From: Pseudomonas gessardii
GTDB taxonomy: Bacteria > Pseudomonadota > Gammaproteobacteria > Pseudomonadales > Pseudomonadaceae
DNA length: 64,000 nt
Direction: 5' to 3'
NCBI RefSeq assembly: GCF_001983165.1
Contig: NZ_MNPU01000024.1
Span: 1 to 64,000 of the forward strand
Numbering within the stretch: the first letter of the stretch is position 1; every line of letters begins with the position of its first letter. The notes beneath the pieces were generated by a model. It searched no databases and was not told the origin of the DNA. It worked only from the letters and a program-made list of their open reading frames with translations. Shown one piece after another: positions 26,248 through 34,605 of the stretch. A program made the translations under genes and the position numbers.

Positions 26248-26913
26248 TTAGAAGGCAACCCGGGCTTCAAGGAAGAGATTCTGTTCCTTGAGCTTGCCTT
26301 TGAGCTGCTCATCCCGCGCGTTTATACGATTGGCGAAGGTGTTGTAGCCCGTTTCAACATCACCCATGGACACATAGCGATAGCCGACGCCCAGGGTCAC
26401 TTTTTCGCTGACCTTGGCGTCGAGCCCAAGACCTACGCTGTAGGCAAAGTTGTGCTGGCGGTTGCCGGCAAAGCGCCGGGTTTCGTTGGTCTGGTAACCG
26501 TCGGAGTCGATACGGGCCAGCCCCACTCCGGCCATGCCATAAAACGAAAGCCAATCGTTGAGCGGGATATCCTTGTAGCCATTGAGCATCAAGCGTTGGC
26601 TATGGGTGTCGAGGCTGTTGACGTTGGCGTTGAAGGGCGCCCAATAGGATTTGAATGTCGAGTTGCTTGGCATGGTGTATTCACCTTCCAGGCGCCACCC
26701 CTCCATAAAGGCATAACCCACGGCGAAGGCCGGGGTGAATGTTTTGGTGTTGTCTGGCGCATCGACCCGTTCGTTAACACGCGGGCTGGTCAGCAGTGCG
26801 CTGGAGAGGTTTTGACGGGCGCTGTTGAATTTTGCCGAACCGTACCAGCCTTCCGCCTGGGCTGAGGTGGTTGCGACCGTGGCCAGTAGCAGGGTCAGAG
26901 GCAGCTTTTGCAT
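26248..26913 (-). CDS. Outer-membrane beta-barrel protein, OmpW/opacity-porin-like
   Basis: 221 residues with a signal peptide (1-19, ending SAQA). The mature part begins EGWYGSAKFNSARQN and alternates hydrophobic and polar residues in strands such as TFTPAFAVGYAFMEGWRLEG and VTLGVGYRYVSMG. It ends in ARVAF, the terminal phenylalanine used for outer-membrane assembly. An eight-stranded barrel is likely, with function unknown. The ATG at 26913 gives a clean signal sequence; the longer frame does not. Confidence 0.8.
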   Translation of the reverse strand: MQKLPLTLLLATVATTSAQAEGWYGSAKFNSARQNLSSALLTSPRVNERVDAPDNTKTFTPAFAVGYAFMEGWRLEGEYTMPSNSTFKSYWAPFNANVNSLDTHSQRLMLNGYKDIPLNDWLSFYGMAGVGLARIDSDGYQTNETRRFAGNRQHNFAYSVGLGLDAKVSEKVTLGVGYRYVSMGDVETGYNTFANRINARDEQLKGKLKEQNLFLEARVAF

Positions 26914-27054
26914 GGTTGTTGATTCACTTTCACCAAGAAGGGAATCCATAGCTTGCGGCGGGGAGTGCCTGGTCTGAACAGGACTTTTCTGGCGTTTGTT
27001 GGCGACGTCGATGCAACCGTCTATAGAGTTTTCAGTGCAGCCTGTAGGAAAACA

Positions 27055-27092
27055 ACGCAAAAAAATGCCGCTTTAAAAAGCGGCATTTTTAC
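27055..27092. terminator. Bidirectional intrinsic terminator
   Basis: AATGCCGCTTT / AAAGCGGCATT hairpin with an A run before it and a T run after it, so it can terminate on either strand. It lies directly downstream of the minus-strand DUF2388 gene. Confidence 0.88.
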
Positions 27093-27101
27093 TGAACGGT
27101 A

Positions 27102-27419
27102 TTACTCGGCGGCGATGGCGTTTTTCGCCAGGATGGCGTTGGCCAGTTCCATGTCCGTGGCCTTCAGGCCTGGGTGGTCGGCCCGCACTTTCTGCATGGC
27201 GGCTTCCAGGTAAGGGCCACGGATGCCACCGTCGCTGGCGACGAAGCTGCCAGCGTCGTCCTGGGCGGCGACGACCAGCTTGTGGTCCTTGAAGGTCAGG
27301 TAGGTCGAGCCGGTAGTGGCGCCCGACGAGATGACATTACGCCAGAAGCTGTCGGCCATCGCTGAACCAACAGGGAGGGACAGCACGGCGAGGGTGGCGA
27401 CAGCATATTTGAGACGCAT
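27102..27419 (-). CDS. DUF2388 domain-containing secreted protein
   Basis: 105 residues with a signal peptide (1-22, ending AMADS). The mature part is DSFWRNVISSGATTGSTYLT followed by KLVVAAQDDAGSFVASDG, the pattern of the DUF2388/TIGR02448 family, which is common and often multicopy in Pseudomonas. It is presumed periplasmic. No function is established that I know of. A strong terminator follows. Confidence 0.85.
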   Translation of the reverse strand: MRLKYAVATLAVLSLPVGSAMADSFWRNVISSGATTGSTYLTFKDHKLVVAAQDDAGSFVASDGGIRGPYLEAAMQKVRADHPGLKATDMELANAILAKNAIAAE

Positions 27420-27488
27420 GATGGGTGACTCCGACTGGGTTAACTGAACTGTTTGATTGTCGATAACCCAGCCTAGTTCCGTGGCGGC

Positions 27489-27935
27489 CTAAACAGTTTC
27501 GATCCGCAGAATCACGCCGTCCTGGCCAACCACCCGCACTTGAGCCCCCACAGGCGCATCAGGCCCGGTGACCATCCATACCCCATCGCCGACCTTGATC
27601 TTGCCCCGGCCATCGATAATTGCCTGGTGCACCACAAAGGTACGGCCAACCAGCTCCGAACCCCGCATATTCAGGCCCGGCTGGTCGCTGGCCTTGGCGC
27701 TGCTGCGCTGGCGCTTCCACCAGTACACCGCCGTGAGGATGGACAGCACGGCAAACAGCAGCAGTTGCAGCTCCAGCCCAAGCCCCGGGATCAGGAACTT
27801 GAGCACGCCCACGGCCGCCGCCGCGATCCCCATCCACAGCAGATAGCCACCGGCACCAAACACTTCGAGAATCAACAGCACCGTGCCCAGCGCCAGCCAA
27901 TCCCAGAACGACAGGTGTTGCAAAAATTCCCACAT
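27489..27935 (-). CDS. NfeD-like membrane protein
   Basis: 148 residues. Three membrane segments in the first 75 residues (WDWLALGTVLLILEVFG, LWMGIAAAAVGVLKFLI, LQLLLFAVLSILTAVYW) are followed by an OB-fold-like C-terminal domain (LVGRTFVVHQAIIDGRGKI). NfeD proteins pair with SPFH/stomatin proteins, and here the QmcA-like gene lies 10 bases upstream on the same strand, the classic arrangement. The pair is thought to organise membrane microdomains. Confidence 0.92.
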   Translation of the reverse strand: MWEFLQHLSFWDWLALGTVLLILEVFGAGGYLLWMGIAAAAVGVLKFLIPGLGLELQLLLFAVLSILTAVYWWKRQRSSAKASDQPGLNMRGSELVGRTFVVHQAIIDGRGKIKVGDGVWMVTGPDAPVGAQVRVVGQDGVILRIETV

Positions 27936-27945
27936 GGCGCGGGCC

Positions 27946-28866
27946 TCAGGCTTTCTTGTTGTCGAAGGTGGCCTTGACGATTTCGCCGATGCCGCCCACT
28001 GCGCCGATGACCTGGCTGGCCTCCAGCGGCATCAGGATCACTTTGCTGTTGTTGGCCGAGGCCAGCTTGCCCAGGGCATCGATGTATTTTTGCGCGACAA
28101 AGTAGTTGATGGCCTGCACATTACCGGTGGCAATCGCTTCCGAGACCACTTGGGTGGCGCGGGCTTCGGCTTCGGCTTGCCGTTCACGGGCTTCGGACTC
28201 GAGGAACGCGGCCTGGCGCCCCCCTTCAGCCTCGAGGATCTGCGCCTGCTTCTTGCCTTCGGCGGTCAGGATGGCGGAGGCGCGCAGGCCTTCGGCTTCC
28301 AGGATCTGGGCACGCTTGATCCGCTCGGCTTTCATCTGGCCGGACATGGCCGCCATCAGGTCGGCAGGCGGGCTGATGTCCTTGATCTCGATACGGGTGA
28401 TCTTGATGCCCCACGGCGCGGTGGCTTCATCGACCGTGCGCAGCAGCTTTTCGTTGATGCCGTCGCGCTGGCTGAGCATGGCGTCCAGCTCCATGGAGCC
28501 GAGCACCGTACGGATATTGGTTTGCAGCAGGTTGCGGATCGCATGTTCGAGGTTGTTGACCTCGTAGGCCGCCTGGGCGGTGTTCACCACCTGGAAGAAA
28601 CACACCGCGTCGATCTGCACCGTGGCGTTATCGGCGGTGATCACTTCCTGGGGCGGAATATCCAGCACGCTTTCCATCACGTTGATCTTGCGACCGATGC
28701 GGTCCATCACCGGGATGATGATATTCAGGCCAGGCTTGAGCGTATTGGTGTAGCGGCCGAAGCGCTCCACCGTCCACTGGTAGCCCTGGGGCACGACCTT
28801 GAAGCCCATGAACAGGATGGCGATGGCCAAGCCTACGAAGAGGAGAAGCACTGTTCCGATCTGCAT
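27946..28866 (-). CDS. qmcA: SPFH/Band 7 (stomatin/prohibitin) protein, QmcA-like
   Basis: 306 residues. An N-terminal membrane segment (IGTVLLLFVGLAIAILFMGF) is followed by the Band 7 domain (VPQGYQWTVERFGRYTNTLK, RTVDEATAPWGIKITRIEIK) and a long Ala/Glu-rich coiled coil (AEGKKQAQILEAEGGRQAAF). Proteins like QmcA form large membrane-bound oligomers and modulate FtsH. The partner nfeD-like gene follows. Confidence 0.92.
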   Translation of the reverse strand: MQIGTVLLLFVGLAIAILFMGFKVVPQGYQWTVERFGRYTNTLKPGLNIIIPVMDRIGRKINVMESVLDIPPQEVITADNATVQIDAVCFFQVVNTAQAAYEVNNLEHAIRNLLQTNIRTVLGSMELDAMLSQRDGINEKLLRTVDEATAPWGIKITRIEIKDISPPADLMAAMSGQMKAERIKRAQILEAEGLRASAILTAEGKKQAQILEAEGGRQAAFLESEARERQAEAEARATQVVSEAIATGNVQAINYFVAQKYIDALGKLASANNSKVILMPLEASQVIGAVGGIGEIVKATFDNKKA

Positions 28867-28939
28867 AACGATTCCTTGTCTGGTGATGGCTAACGTGAGG
28901 TCTGTCGATTGTAACGGGCTTGTCGCAGATAAGAACGGT

Positions 28940-30691
28940 TTACTCGTTCGCGGGGGTGACCCGCAACACTTCTTCGAGGGTGGTCAGCCCGGCAGCCACC
29001 TTGTGCGCACCCGCCAGGCGCAGGCTGTGCATACCGCCCTTGAGGGCCTCGCGGCGCAAGGCCTGCAGGTCGGTGTCGGCGCTGACCAGGGCCCTGGCAG
29101 CGTCATTCATCAGCATGATCTCGTAGACCCCGACGCGCCCGCGATAGCCACTGTCCCGGCACTCTGCGCAGCCATTGGCCCGGTAGACGCTGGCGGGTGG
29201 CGGCATGCAGGACTGGGTGGCGCTGTGCCAGTCGTCCTGGTTCAACGCCACCGGGCTTTTACACTGTGGGCACAACCGCCGCACCAGGCGCTGGGCCATG
29301 ACCCCAAGCAAGGTGGCTTTGATCAGGTAATGGGCAATGCCCAGTTCCAGCAGGCGGCTGACTGCGCTGGGGGCGTCGTTGGTGTGCAGGGTCGAGAGCA
29401 CCAGGTGGCCGGTCAAGGCTGCCTGGATCGCCATTTCGGCGGTTTCCAGGTCGCGGATCTCGCCGATCATGATGATGTCCGGGTCCTGGCGCATCAGGGC
29501 GCGGATGCCGCTGGCAAAGGTCAGGTCGATATTGTGCTGGACCTGCATCTGGTTGAAGGCCGGCTCCACCATCTCGATGGGATCTTCCACCGTACACAGG
29601 TTGACCGTGCGGGTCGCCAGTTGCCGCAGGGTGCTATAGAGGGTGCTGGTCTTGCCCGACCCGGTAGGGCCGGTGACCAGGATGATGCCGTTGGCCTGGC
29701 CGGTCATTTGCTGCCAGCGCTGCAGGTCATCGGCTGAAAGGCCCAGTTGCTGGAAATCCTGGAGCAGGACCTGGGGGTCGAAAATCCGCATCACCAGTTT
29801 CTCGCCGAAGGCCGTGGGCAGGGTTGAAAGACGCAGTTCCACTTCGAGACCCGTGGGGGTCCTGGTCTTGACCCGGCCATCCTGGGGTTTGCGCTTCTCG
29901 GCGACATTCATCCGCCCGAGGCTTTTCAGGCGGCTGACCACGGCGGTGGTGACCTGGGGCGGGAACTGATAGACATCGTGCAGCAGCCCATCGATACGCA
30001 AGCGCACGCGGCCCTGGTCGCCGCCAGGCTCGATATGGATATCGCTGGCGCGCTGGCCGAAGGCAAATTGCAGCAGCCAATCGACAATATTGACGATGTG
30101 CGCGTCGTTGGCATCGGGTTCCTGATCGCTGGCGCCGAGGCTGAGTAGGGTCTCCATAGGGGATGCAGCGGGGTTGACCTGATCGGCCCCGCTGACCGAC
30201 CTGGCCAGCTGGAAGAACTCCTGGGTACAACGGCGGATCGCCTGGGGGTTGGCCACCACGCGCTTGATCGAGCGCTTCAACACATGGGCCAGGCCTGTTT
30301 CCCACTCGCGCAGGTACGGCTCGGCACTGGCCACCGTCACGCTGTCGCGATCAAGGGCGACGGCAAGGATATGGTGGCGCTGGGCGAAGGCATGGGACAT
30401 CAGCGGCACCACGCTCGCCACATCGATATTCAGCGGGTCGATGCGTAGATAGGGTTGCCCCACATGATTGGCGAGCCACTCCGACAGGTGCTCCAGGGAC
30501 AGCGACAGGCCGGGCCGGGCGGGGTCGGGCAGGGCCTGGCTGGCGAGAAACTCCAGCGGGTGCAGGCCGCCCGCCGGAGTGCGCCGCAAACGCTCGGCCA
30601 GGGCCTGGTCGAGCAGGCCGTGGGCGGTGAGGGCGGGCAGCAGGTCGTCGAGACGAAGCCTGCGATCCTGGTGTTCTGGCACAGCGGGCAT
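28940..30691 (-). CDS. GspE/PilB-type secretion ATPase, isolated
   Basis: 583 residues. The N-terminal domain (1-170) is GspE-II-like. The ATPase core has Walker A GPTGSGKTST (341-350), an Asp box after it, Walker B GEIRDLETAEMAIQAALTGH, and a C-terminal tetracysteine zinc site (CPQC, then CAEC). It would power a type II secretion or type IV pilus-like assembly machine, yet no other gsp or pil genes are nearby. The start at 30691 (MPAVPE) has AGGAA at good spacing; a TTG at 30727 would add 12 residues. PAO1 has, as I recall, an equivalent lone secretion ATPase in this region. Confidence 0.88.
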   Translation of the reverse strand: MPAVPEHQDRRLRLDDLLPALTAHGLLDQALAERLRRTPAGGLHPLEFLASQALPDPARPGLSLSLEHLSEWLANHVGQPYLRIDPLNIDVASVVPLMSHAFAQRHHILAVALDRDSVTVASAEPYLREWETGLAHVLKRSIKRVVANPQAIRRCTQEFFQLARSVSGADQVNPAASPMETLLSLGASDQEPDANDAHIVNIVDWLLQFAFGQRASDIHIEPGGDQGRVRLRIDGLLHDVYQFPPQVTTAVVSRLKSLGRMNVAEKRKPQDGRVKTRTPTGLEVELRLSTLPTAFGEKLVMRIFDPQVLLQDFQQLGLSADDLQRWQQMTGQANGIILVTGPTGSGKTSTLYSTLRQLATRTVNLCTVEDPIEMVEPAFNQMQVQHNIDLTFASGIRALMRQDPDIIMIGEIRDLETAEMAIQAALTGHLVLSTLHTNDAPSAVSRLLELGIAHYLIKATLLGVMAQRLVRRLCPQCKSPVALNQDDWHSATQSCMPPPASVYRANGCAECRDSGYRGRVGVYEIMLMNDAARALVSADTDLQALRREALKGGMHSLRLAGAHKVAAGLTTLEEVLRVTPANE

Positions 30692-30775
30692 GGCGGTTTC
30701 CTGGGCGATTTCGAGCAGTAGCGCCAAGGCTAGTCCGCTCCTGGCCGCTGTCGCCCCCAGGGTTGTTGCCGGCTT

Positions 30776-31111
30776 TTACTGCGCCACCGCCTGTACGGCT
30801 TGCAGCCTTGTGGATTCAACGGGTTGCAGTTCCAGCGAGCACACGCTGATCAAGTTACGAAGCTTTTCACCGATCACCTGGGCACGGTGCCAGCTCAGGC
30901 CATCCATCACCACGTCGATGTTCAGCAGGTCATCGTCGCGGGTCACGCTCACTTGTTGGGGCACCAGGCACTGCAAGGCGAAGTAGTTGAGGATGCGGCA
31001 CAGCACATCGGGCTCGGCCTCGGCGAGGATCTGATAGCGCGCCTGGCAATGGCTGTTGCTGACGGCCCAGGCATCGAGGCGGGTGGCGGGGCTGGCGGGG
31101 ACTGAATGCAT
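30776..31111 (-). CDS. Small protein with a possible ACT-like domain
   Basis: 111 residues. The stretch ARYQILAEAEPDVLCRILNY followed by FALQCLVPQQVSVTRDDDLLNID looks like the beta-alpha-beta start of an ACT domain, as in IlvM/IlvH-type regulatory subunits. ACT domains bind small ligands, often amino acids. It is divergent from an Lrp/AsnC regulator gene 127 bases away, which itself has an ACT-like ligand domain, so a shared ligand is a reasonable guess. Unproven. Confidence 0.55.
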   Translation of the reverse strand: MHSVPASPATRLDAWAVSNSHCQARYQILAEAEPDVLCRILNYFALQCLVPQQVSVTRDDDLLNIDVVMDGLSWHRAQVIGEKLRNLISVCSLELQPVESTRLQAVQAVAQ

Positions 31112-31238
31112 GGCCGTTCTCCAAAATTGACTGGAGAAATTTTTACATGGGGTGGCGGGTATTTTTTATCTATGTTTGAGCGATATGCCTTATAAATGAC
31201 TAAGGCAATTCGCAGAAGTTGGGTTTAAAGGTATTTTT

Positions 31239-31709
31239 ATGCACAGTGAATTGGATGTCTACGACCGTCGGATTCTGGCGTTGCTCCAGGAAGATGCATC
31301 GCTCTCCAGCGCGCAGATTGCCGAACAGGTCGGCCTGTCGCAGTCGCCCTGCTGGCGGCGGATCCAGCGGCTCAAGGAAGAGGGAGTGATTCGTGCCCAG
31401 GTGACATTGCTCGACCGCAAGAAAATCGGCCTCAACACGCAGATCTTTGCCGAGGTCAAACTCAACGCCCATGGGCGCTCCAACTTCACGGAATTCACCG
31501 AGGCGATTCGCGGCTTCCCCCAAGTGCTGGAGTGTTATGTGCTGATGGGGTCGGTGGATTTTCTGTTGCGCATTGTCACCTCGGATATCGAGGCATATGA
31601 GCGGTTTTTCTTCGAGAAGCTGTCGATGGTGCCGGGGATACAGGAGGTTAATTCGATTGTGGCGCTGTCGGAGATCAAGTCCACCACCAGCCTGCCAGTG
31701 TTGCGGTGA
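31239..31709 (+). CDS. Lrp/AsnC family transcriptional regulator
   Basis: 156 residues. N-terminal winged helix (LDVYDRRILALLQEDASLSS, AQIAEQVGLSQSPCWRRIQR) and a C-terminal RAM/ACT-like ligand domain (LECYVLMGSVDFLLRIVTSD). Lrp-family proteins bind DNA as octamers and sense amino acids. Divergent from the small ACT-like gene, which it may control. The ligand is unknown. Confidence 0.92.
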   Translation: MHSELDVYDRRILALLQEDASLSSAQIAEQVGLSQSPCWRRIQRLKEEGVIRAQVTLLDRKKIGLNTQIFAEVKLNAHGRSNFTEFTEAIRGFPQVLECYVLMGSVDFLLRIVTSDIEAYERFFFEKLSMVPGIQEVNSIVALSEIKSTTSLPVLR

Positions 31710-31720
31710 GGGTGCGGGTG

Positions 31721-31790
31721 TCATCGCGGGCAAGCCCGCTCCCACAGGAAAATGCATTCCAATGTGGGAGCGGGCTTGCCCGCGATAGCA
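31721..31790. repeat. REP doublet
   Basis: Two inverted REPs, CATCGCGGGCAAGCCCGCTC and its complement, only about 18 bases apart. Located between the Lrp stop and the convergent CYTH-CHAD stop at 31794, so it lies where both transcripts end. Confidence 0.88.
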
Positions 31791-31793
31791 GTC

Positions 31794-33161
31794 TTACATG
31801 CGCAACAAAGTCTTCCAGGCCCGGTTCTGATACACCGCAATCACCTGGTGCATCCGCGCATCCAGCGACTCATCGGTGATCGGCTGGTTGGCCAGGGCCG
31901 CCAACTTGTTCAGTTCACCGTACAAGCGATCCAGCTCCGGGATCTCCAACAGGTGGCGGGCGTGGTGCAGCCAGGCCTGCAGGCGCTCGATGCGCGGCAG
32001 TTGCTCGGCCAGGTCTTCCGGCTGTTGCTGGTAGCGTGGCAGGCGCAGGGCGACGGCTTCGTCGGCCAGCAGGCGTGGCAACCAGTTGGCGACCTGGGCG
32101 GCGCCCTGGCGGTTGCCCCGCACATTGCGCTCCAGGGTCCAGGTACGGGCCAGCAGCCAGCGTGAAGTGTTCAGTGAGAACAGGCCCCAGCGCACGTCGG
32201 TCAATTCTTCGAGGAACTGTTCCGGCGCGGCCTTGCGCACGTCTTCATCGTCTTCACCGGCCTGGACCAGCGGGCGCCAGTCTTCCAGCAGGGCGTCGAG
32301 GGCGCTGCGCAGTTCGCTGGTGGACTGGCGTGGCGCGGCCTGGCCGAGGCTGCCGATCAGGGCACGCATTTGCGCGAGGTTTTCTACCCAGTCCTGCAAC
32401 AGGCGCCAGTGGCCGTTGAAACGATATTGCTCGGCCAGGCGCTGGCTGCTGCCCAGCAGATGCCAGGTCAGCGCGGCGAAAGCGTCATCCAGGGGCATTT
32501 GCGGCTGCAGTTGCGGGGCCGGCAGGCTCAGGGAATAGCTGTTGGCGTCGAACAGGCGATAGCCGCGCTCGGCCTTGCTGATATCACACGGCATCAGCGC
32601 CAGGGTCTGGGCCAGTTCGGCCGCCAGCTCCAGCAGGGCGGCGGGCTCGCCTTCGCGCAGTTCCAGTTCCAGCTCGCAGATTTCTTCCTTCTGCTTGCCG
32701 ACAATCACCTGGCCCAGGTCCAGGGCGGCTTCGATCACCACCTTGGCCTTGCCACGGCCCCAGGCGATCTCGGCACGTTCGCGTACGAAGTCGGTGGTGA
32801 AGATCGGCTTGAGGGTCTTTTTGTCCAACTCGGCCAGTTGCTCGGGCCAGCATTCGCCGTCGAGTTTCTTCACGTCGAGCTTGGCCTTGGCCAGTTTCCA
32901 GTCGTATTCATTGCGCTCCGACAAGCCGGCAACGCTGTGGCCACGGGTCTTGAGGGTCTGGATCACTTCGTCGCCATCCTTGCGCAGGCGCAGGGCAACC
33001 TTGGCCTGGGCCAGGTCGCGCTCGGGGGTGTCGAAGTACTGGTTCATCAACTCACGGCGTTCCCAGCCACTTTTGTTGCGTTTTTTCAGGAGCGGGTGCT
33101 CACGTAGCGCGACGAGGGTCTCGCGGCTGACGCGCAGCTTGATTTCGGTTTCTTTTTGCAT
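31794..33161 (-). CDS. CYTH-CHAD domain protein, inorganic triphosphatase-like (YgiF)
   Basis: 455 residues. The N-terminal CYTH domain (about 1-200) starts with the ExExK signature ETEIKLRV, giving a tunnel-shaped triphosphatase fold. The C-terminal CHAD domain (about 215-450) is helical and rich in conserved R and H. YgiF-type enzymes hydrolyse tripolyphosphate, and CHAD domains bind polyphosphate granules. The start at 33161 (MQKETEIK) is fixed by the motif. The 3' end abuts a REP doublet. Confidence 0.88.
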   Translation of the reverse strand: MQKETEIKLRVSRETLVALREHPLLKKRNKSGWERRELMNQYFDTPERDLAQAKVALRLRKDGDEVIQTLKTRGHSVAGLSERNEYDWKLAKAKLDVKKLDGECWPEQLAELDKKTLKPIFTTDFVRERAEIAWGRGKAKVVIEAALDLGQVIVGKQKEEICELELELREGEPAALLELAAELAQTLALMPCDISKAERGYRLFDANSYSLSLPAPQLQPQMPLDDAFAALTWHLLGSSQRLAEQYRFNGHWRLLQDWVENLAQMRALIGSLGQAAPRQSTSELRSALDALLEDWRPLVQAGEDDEDVRKAAPEQFLEELTDVRWGLFSLNTSRWLLARTWTLERNVRGNRQGAAQVANWLPRLLADEAVALRLPRYQQQPEDLAEQLPRIERLQAWLHHARHLLEIPELDRLYGELNKLAALANQPITDESLDARMHQVIAVYQNRAWKTLLRM

Positions 33162-33321
33162 GGCCGGAACATCCAGGATCGGGAGTGCAGCCGGGGGAAT
33201 CGGTGGCTGCCAAGGTCGTGCAGTGTACAGGACTGAGCCGGGCAACGTGCCGCAACGGGTTTATTGTGCAGCGTAGATGGTTCTATGATGGGTTTCATCC
33301 GTGGAAGTTGAGAGACAGCGT

Positions 33322-34470
33322 ATGCCTTTACCGTCCATGAAAGAACAGTTTGCCGCCCTGGTTGCCGCGCCCTCTGTCAGTTGTACCCAAGCGTCTCTCG
33401 ACCAGACCAACCGCCCGGTGATCGACTTGCTTGCCACCTGGCTGGGCGACCTGGGGTTTGCCTGCGATATCCAGCAGGTCAGCCCCGGCAAATTCAACCT
33501 GCTGGCCAGCTTCGGCAGCGGCCCCGGTGGCCTGGTGCTGGCGGGGCACAGTGATACCGTGCCGTACGATGAAGCGCTGTGGCAGACCGATCCTTTGAAG
33601 TTGACGGAAGTGGATGGCCGTTGGGTAGGACTGGGTAGCTGCGACATGAAAGGCTTTTTCGCGCTGGCCATCGAAGCGGTGCTGCCGCTGCTGGACCAAC
33701 CGTTCAAGCAGCCGCTGTTGATCCTCGCCACCTGTGATGAAGAAAGCTCCATGGCCGGCGCCCGCGCCCTGGCGGCGGCCGGTCGCCCCCTGGGCCGCGC
33801 GGCGGTGATTGGCGAGCCCACGGGCCTCAAGCCGATCCGCCTGCATAAGGGCGTGATGATGGAGCGCATCGATATCCTCGGGCGCAGCGGCCATTCGTCG
33901 GACCCGAGCCTGGGCCACAGCGCCCTCGAAGCCATGCATGACGCCATGGGCGAGCTGCGCGGCCTGCGTCTGGCCTGGCAGCGGGAGTATCGCAACCCTC
34001 AGTTCAGCGTGCCCCAGCCGACCTTGAATTTTGGCTGCATCCACGGCGGCGACAACCCCAACCGCATTTGCGGCCAGTGCTCCCTGGAGTTCGACCTGCG
34101 GCCCTTGCCCGGCATGGACCCCCAGGTGTTGCGCGAGGCCATTCGCCAGAAATTGACGCCCATCGCCGAGCGCCACCAGGTGCAGATCGACTACGCGCCG
34201 CTGTTCCCCGAAGTGCCACCCTTCGAGCAGCCCGAAGACGCCGAGCTGGTGCGGGTCGCGGAGCGTTTGACCGGCCATCGTGCTGAAGCAGTAGCGTTCG
34301 GCACTGAAGCGCCTTATCTTCAGCGCCTGGGTTGCGAAACCCTGGTGCTCGGCCCCGGCGACATCGCCTGCGCCCATCAACCGGGCGAGTACCTAGAAAT
34401 GTCACGCTTGACGCCTACAGTGCGTCTATTGCGGGAATTGATTGAACACTACTGCCTCAAGCCCGCATAA
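33322..34470 (+). CDS. argE: Acetylornithine deacetylase
   Basis: 382 residues of the M20 metallopeptidase family. Metal ligands are recognisable: H in LVLAGHSDTVPYD, D in LGSCDMKG, acidic pair in ATCDEESSMAG, E in IGEPTGLKPI and H in GDIACAHQPGEY. ArgE removes the acetyl group from N-acetylornithine to give ornithine. Pseudomonads also carry ArgJ, so this copy may serve as a second route. The ATG at 33322 is taken over a GTG at 33301. argA follows 135 bases later. Confidence 0.9.
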   Translation: MPLPSMKEQFAALVAAPSVSCTQASLDQTNRPVIDLLATWLGDLGFACDIQQVSPGKFNLLASFGSGPGGLVLAGHSDTVPYDEALWQTDPLKLTEVDGRWVGLGSCDMKGFFALAIEAVLPLLDQPFKQPLLILATCDEESSMAGARALAAAGRPLGRAAVIGEPTGLKPIRLHKGVMMERIDILGRSGHSSDPSLGHSALEAMHDAMGELRGLRLAWQREYRNPQFSVPQPTLNFGCIHGGDNPNRICGQCSLEFDLRPLPGMDPQVLREAIRQKLTPIAERHQVQIDYAPLFPEVPPFEQPEDAELVRVAERLTGHRAEAVAFGTEAPYLQRLGCETLVLGPGDIACAHQPGEYLEMSRLTPTVRLLRELIEHYCLKPA

Positions 34471-34605
34471 ATTAACCCCATTGCACCCCGTACATAGAAG
34501 GAGAGCGAGCGTGTCGCCAAGCCTGTTCCGACGATAACCATCAGCCCGCTGTGCGTTTAGCGATTCATCCTTTTTTGGCTGCTTTTTATTACAGGCCCAG
34601 GTGTT

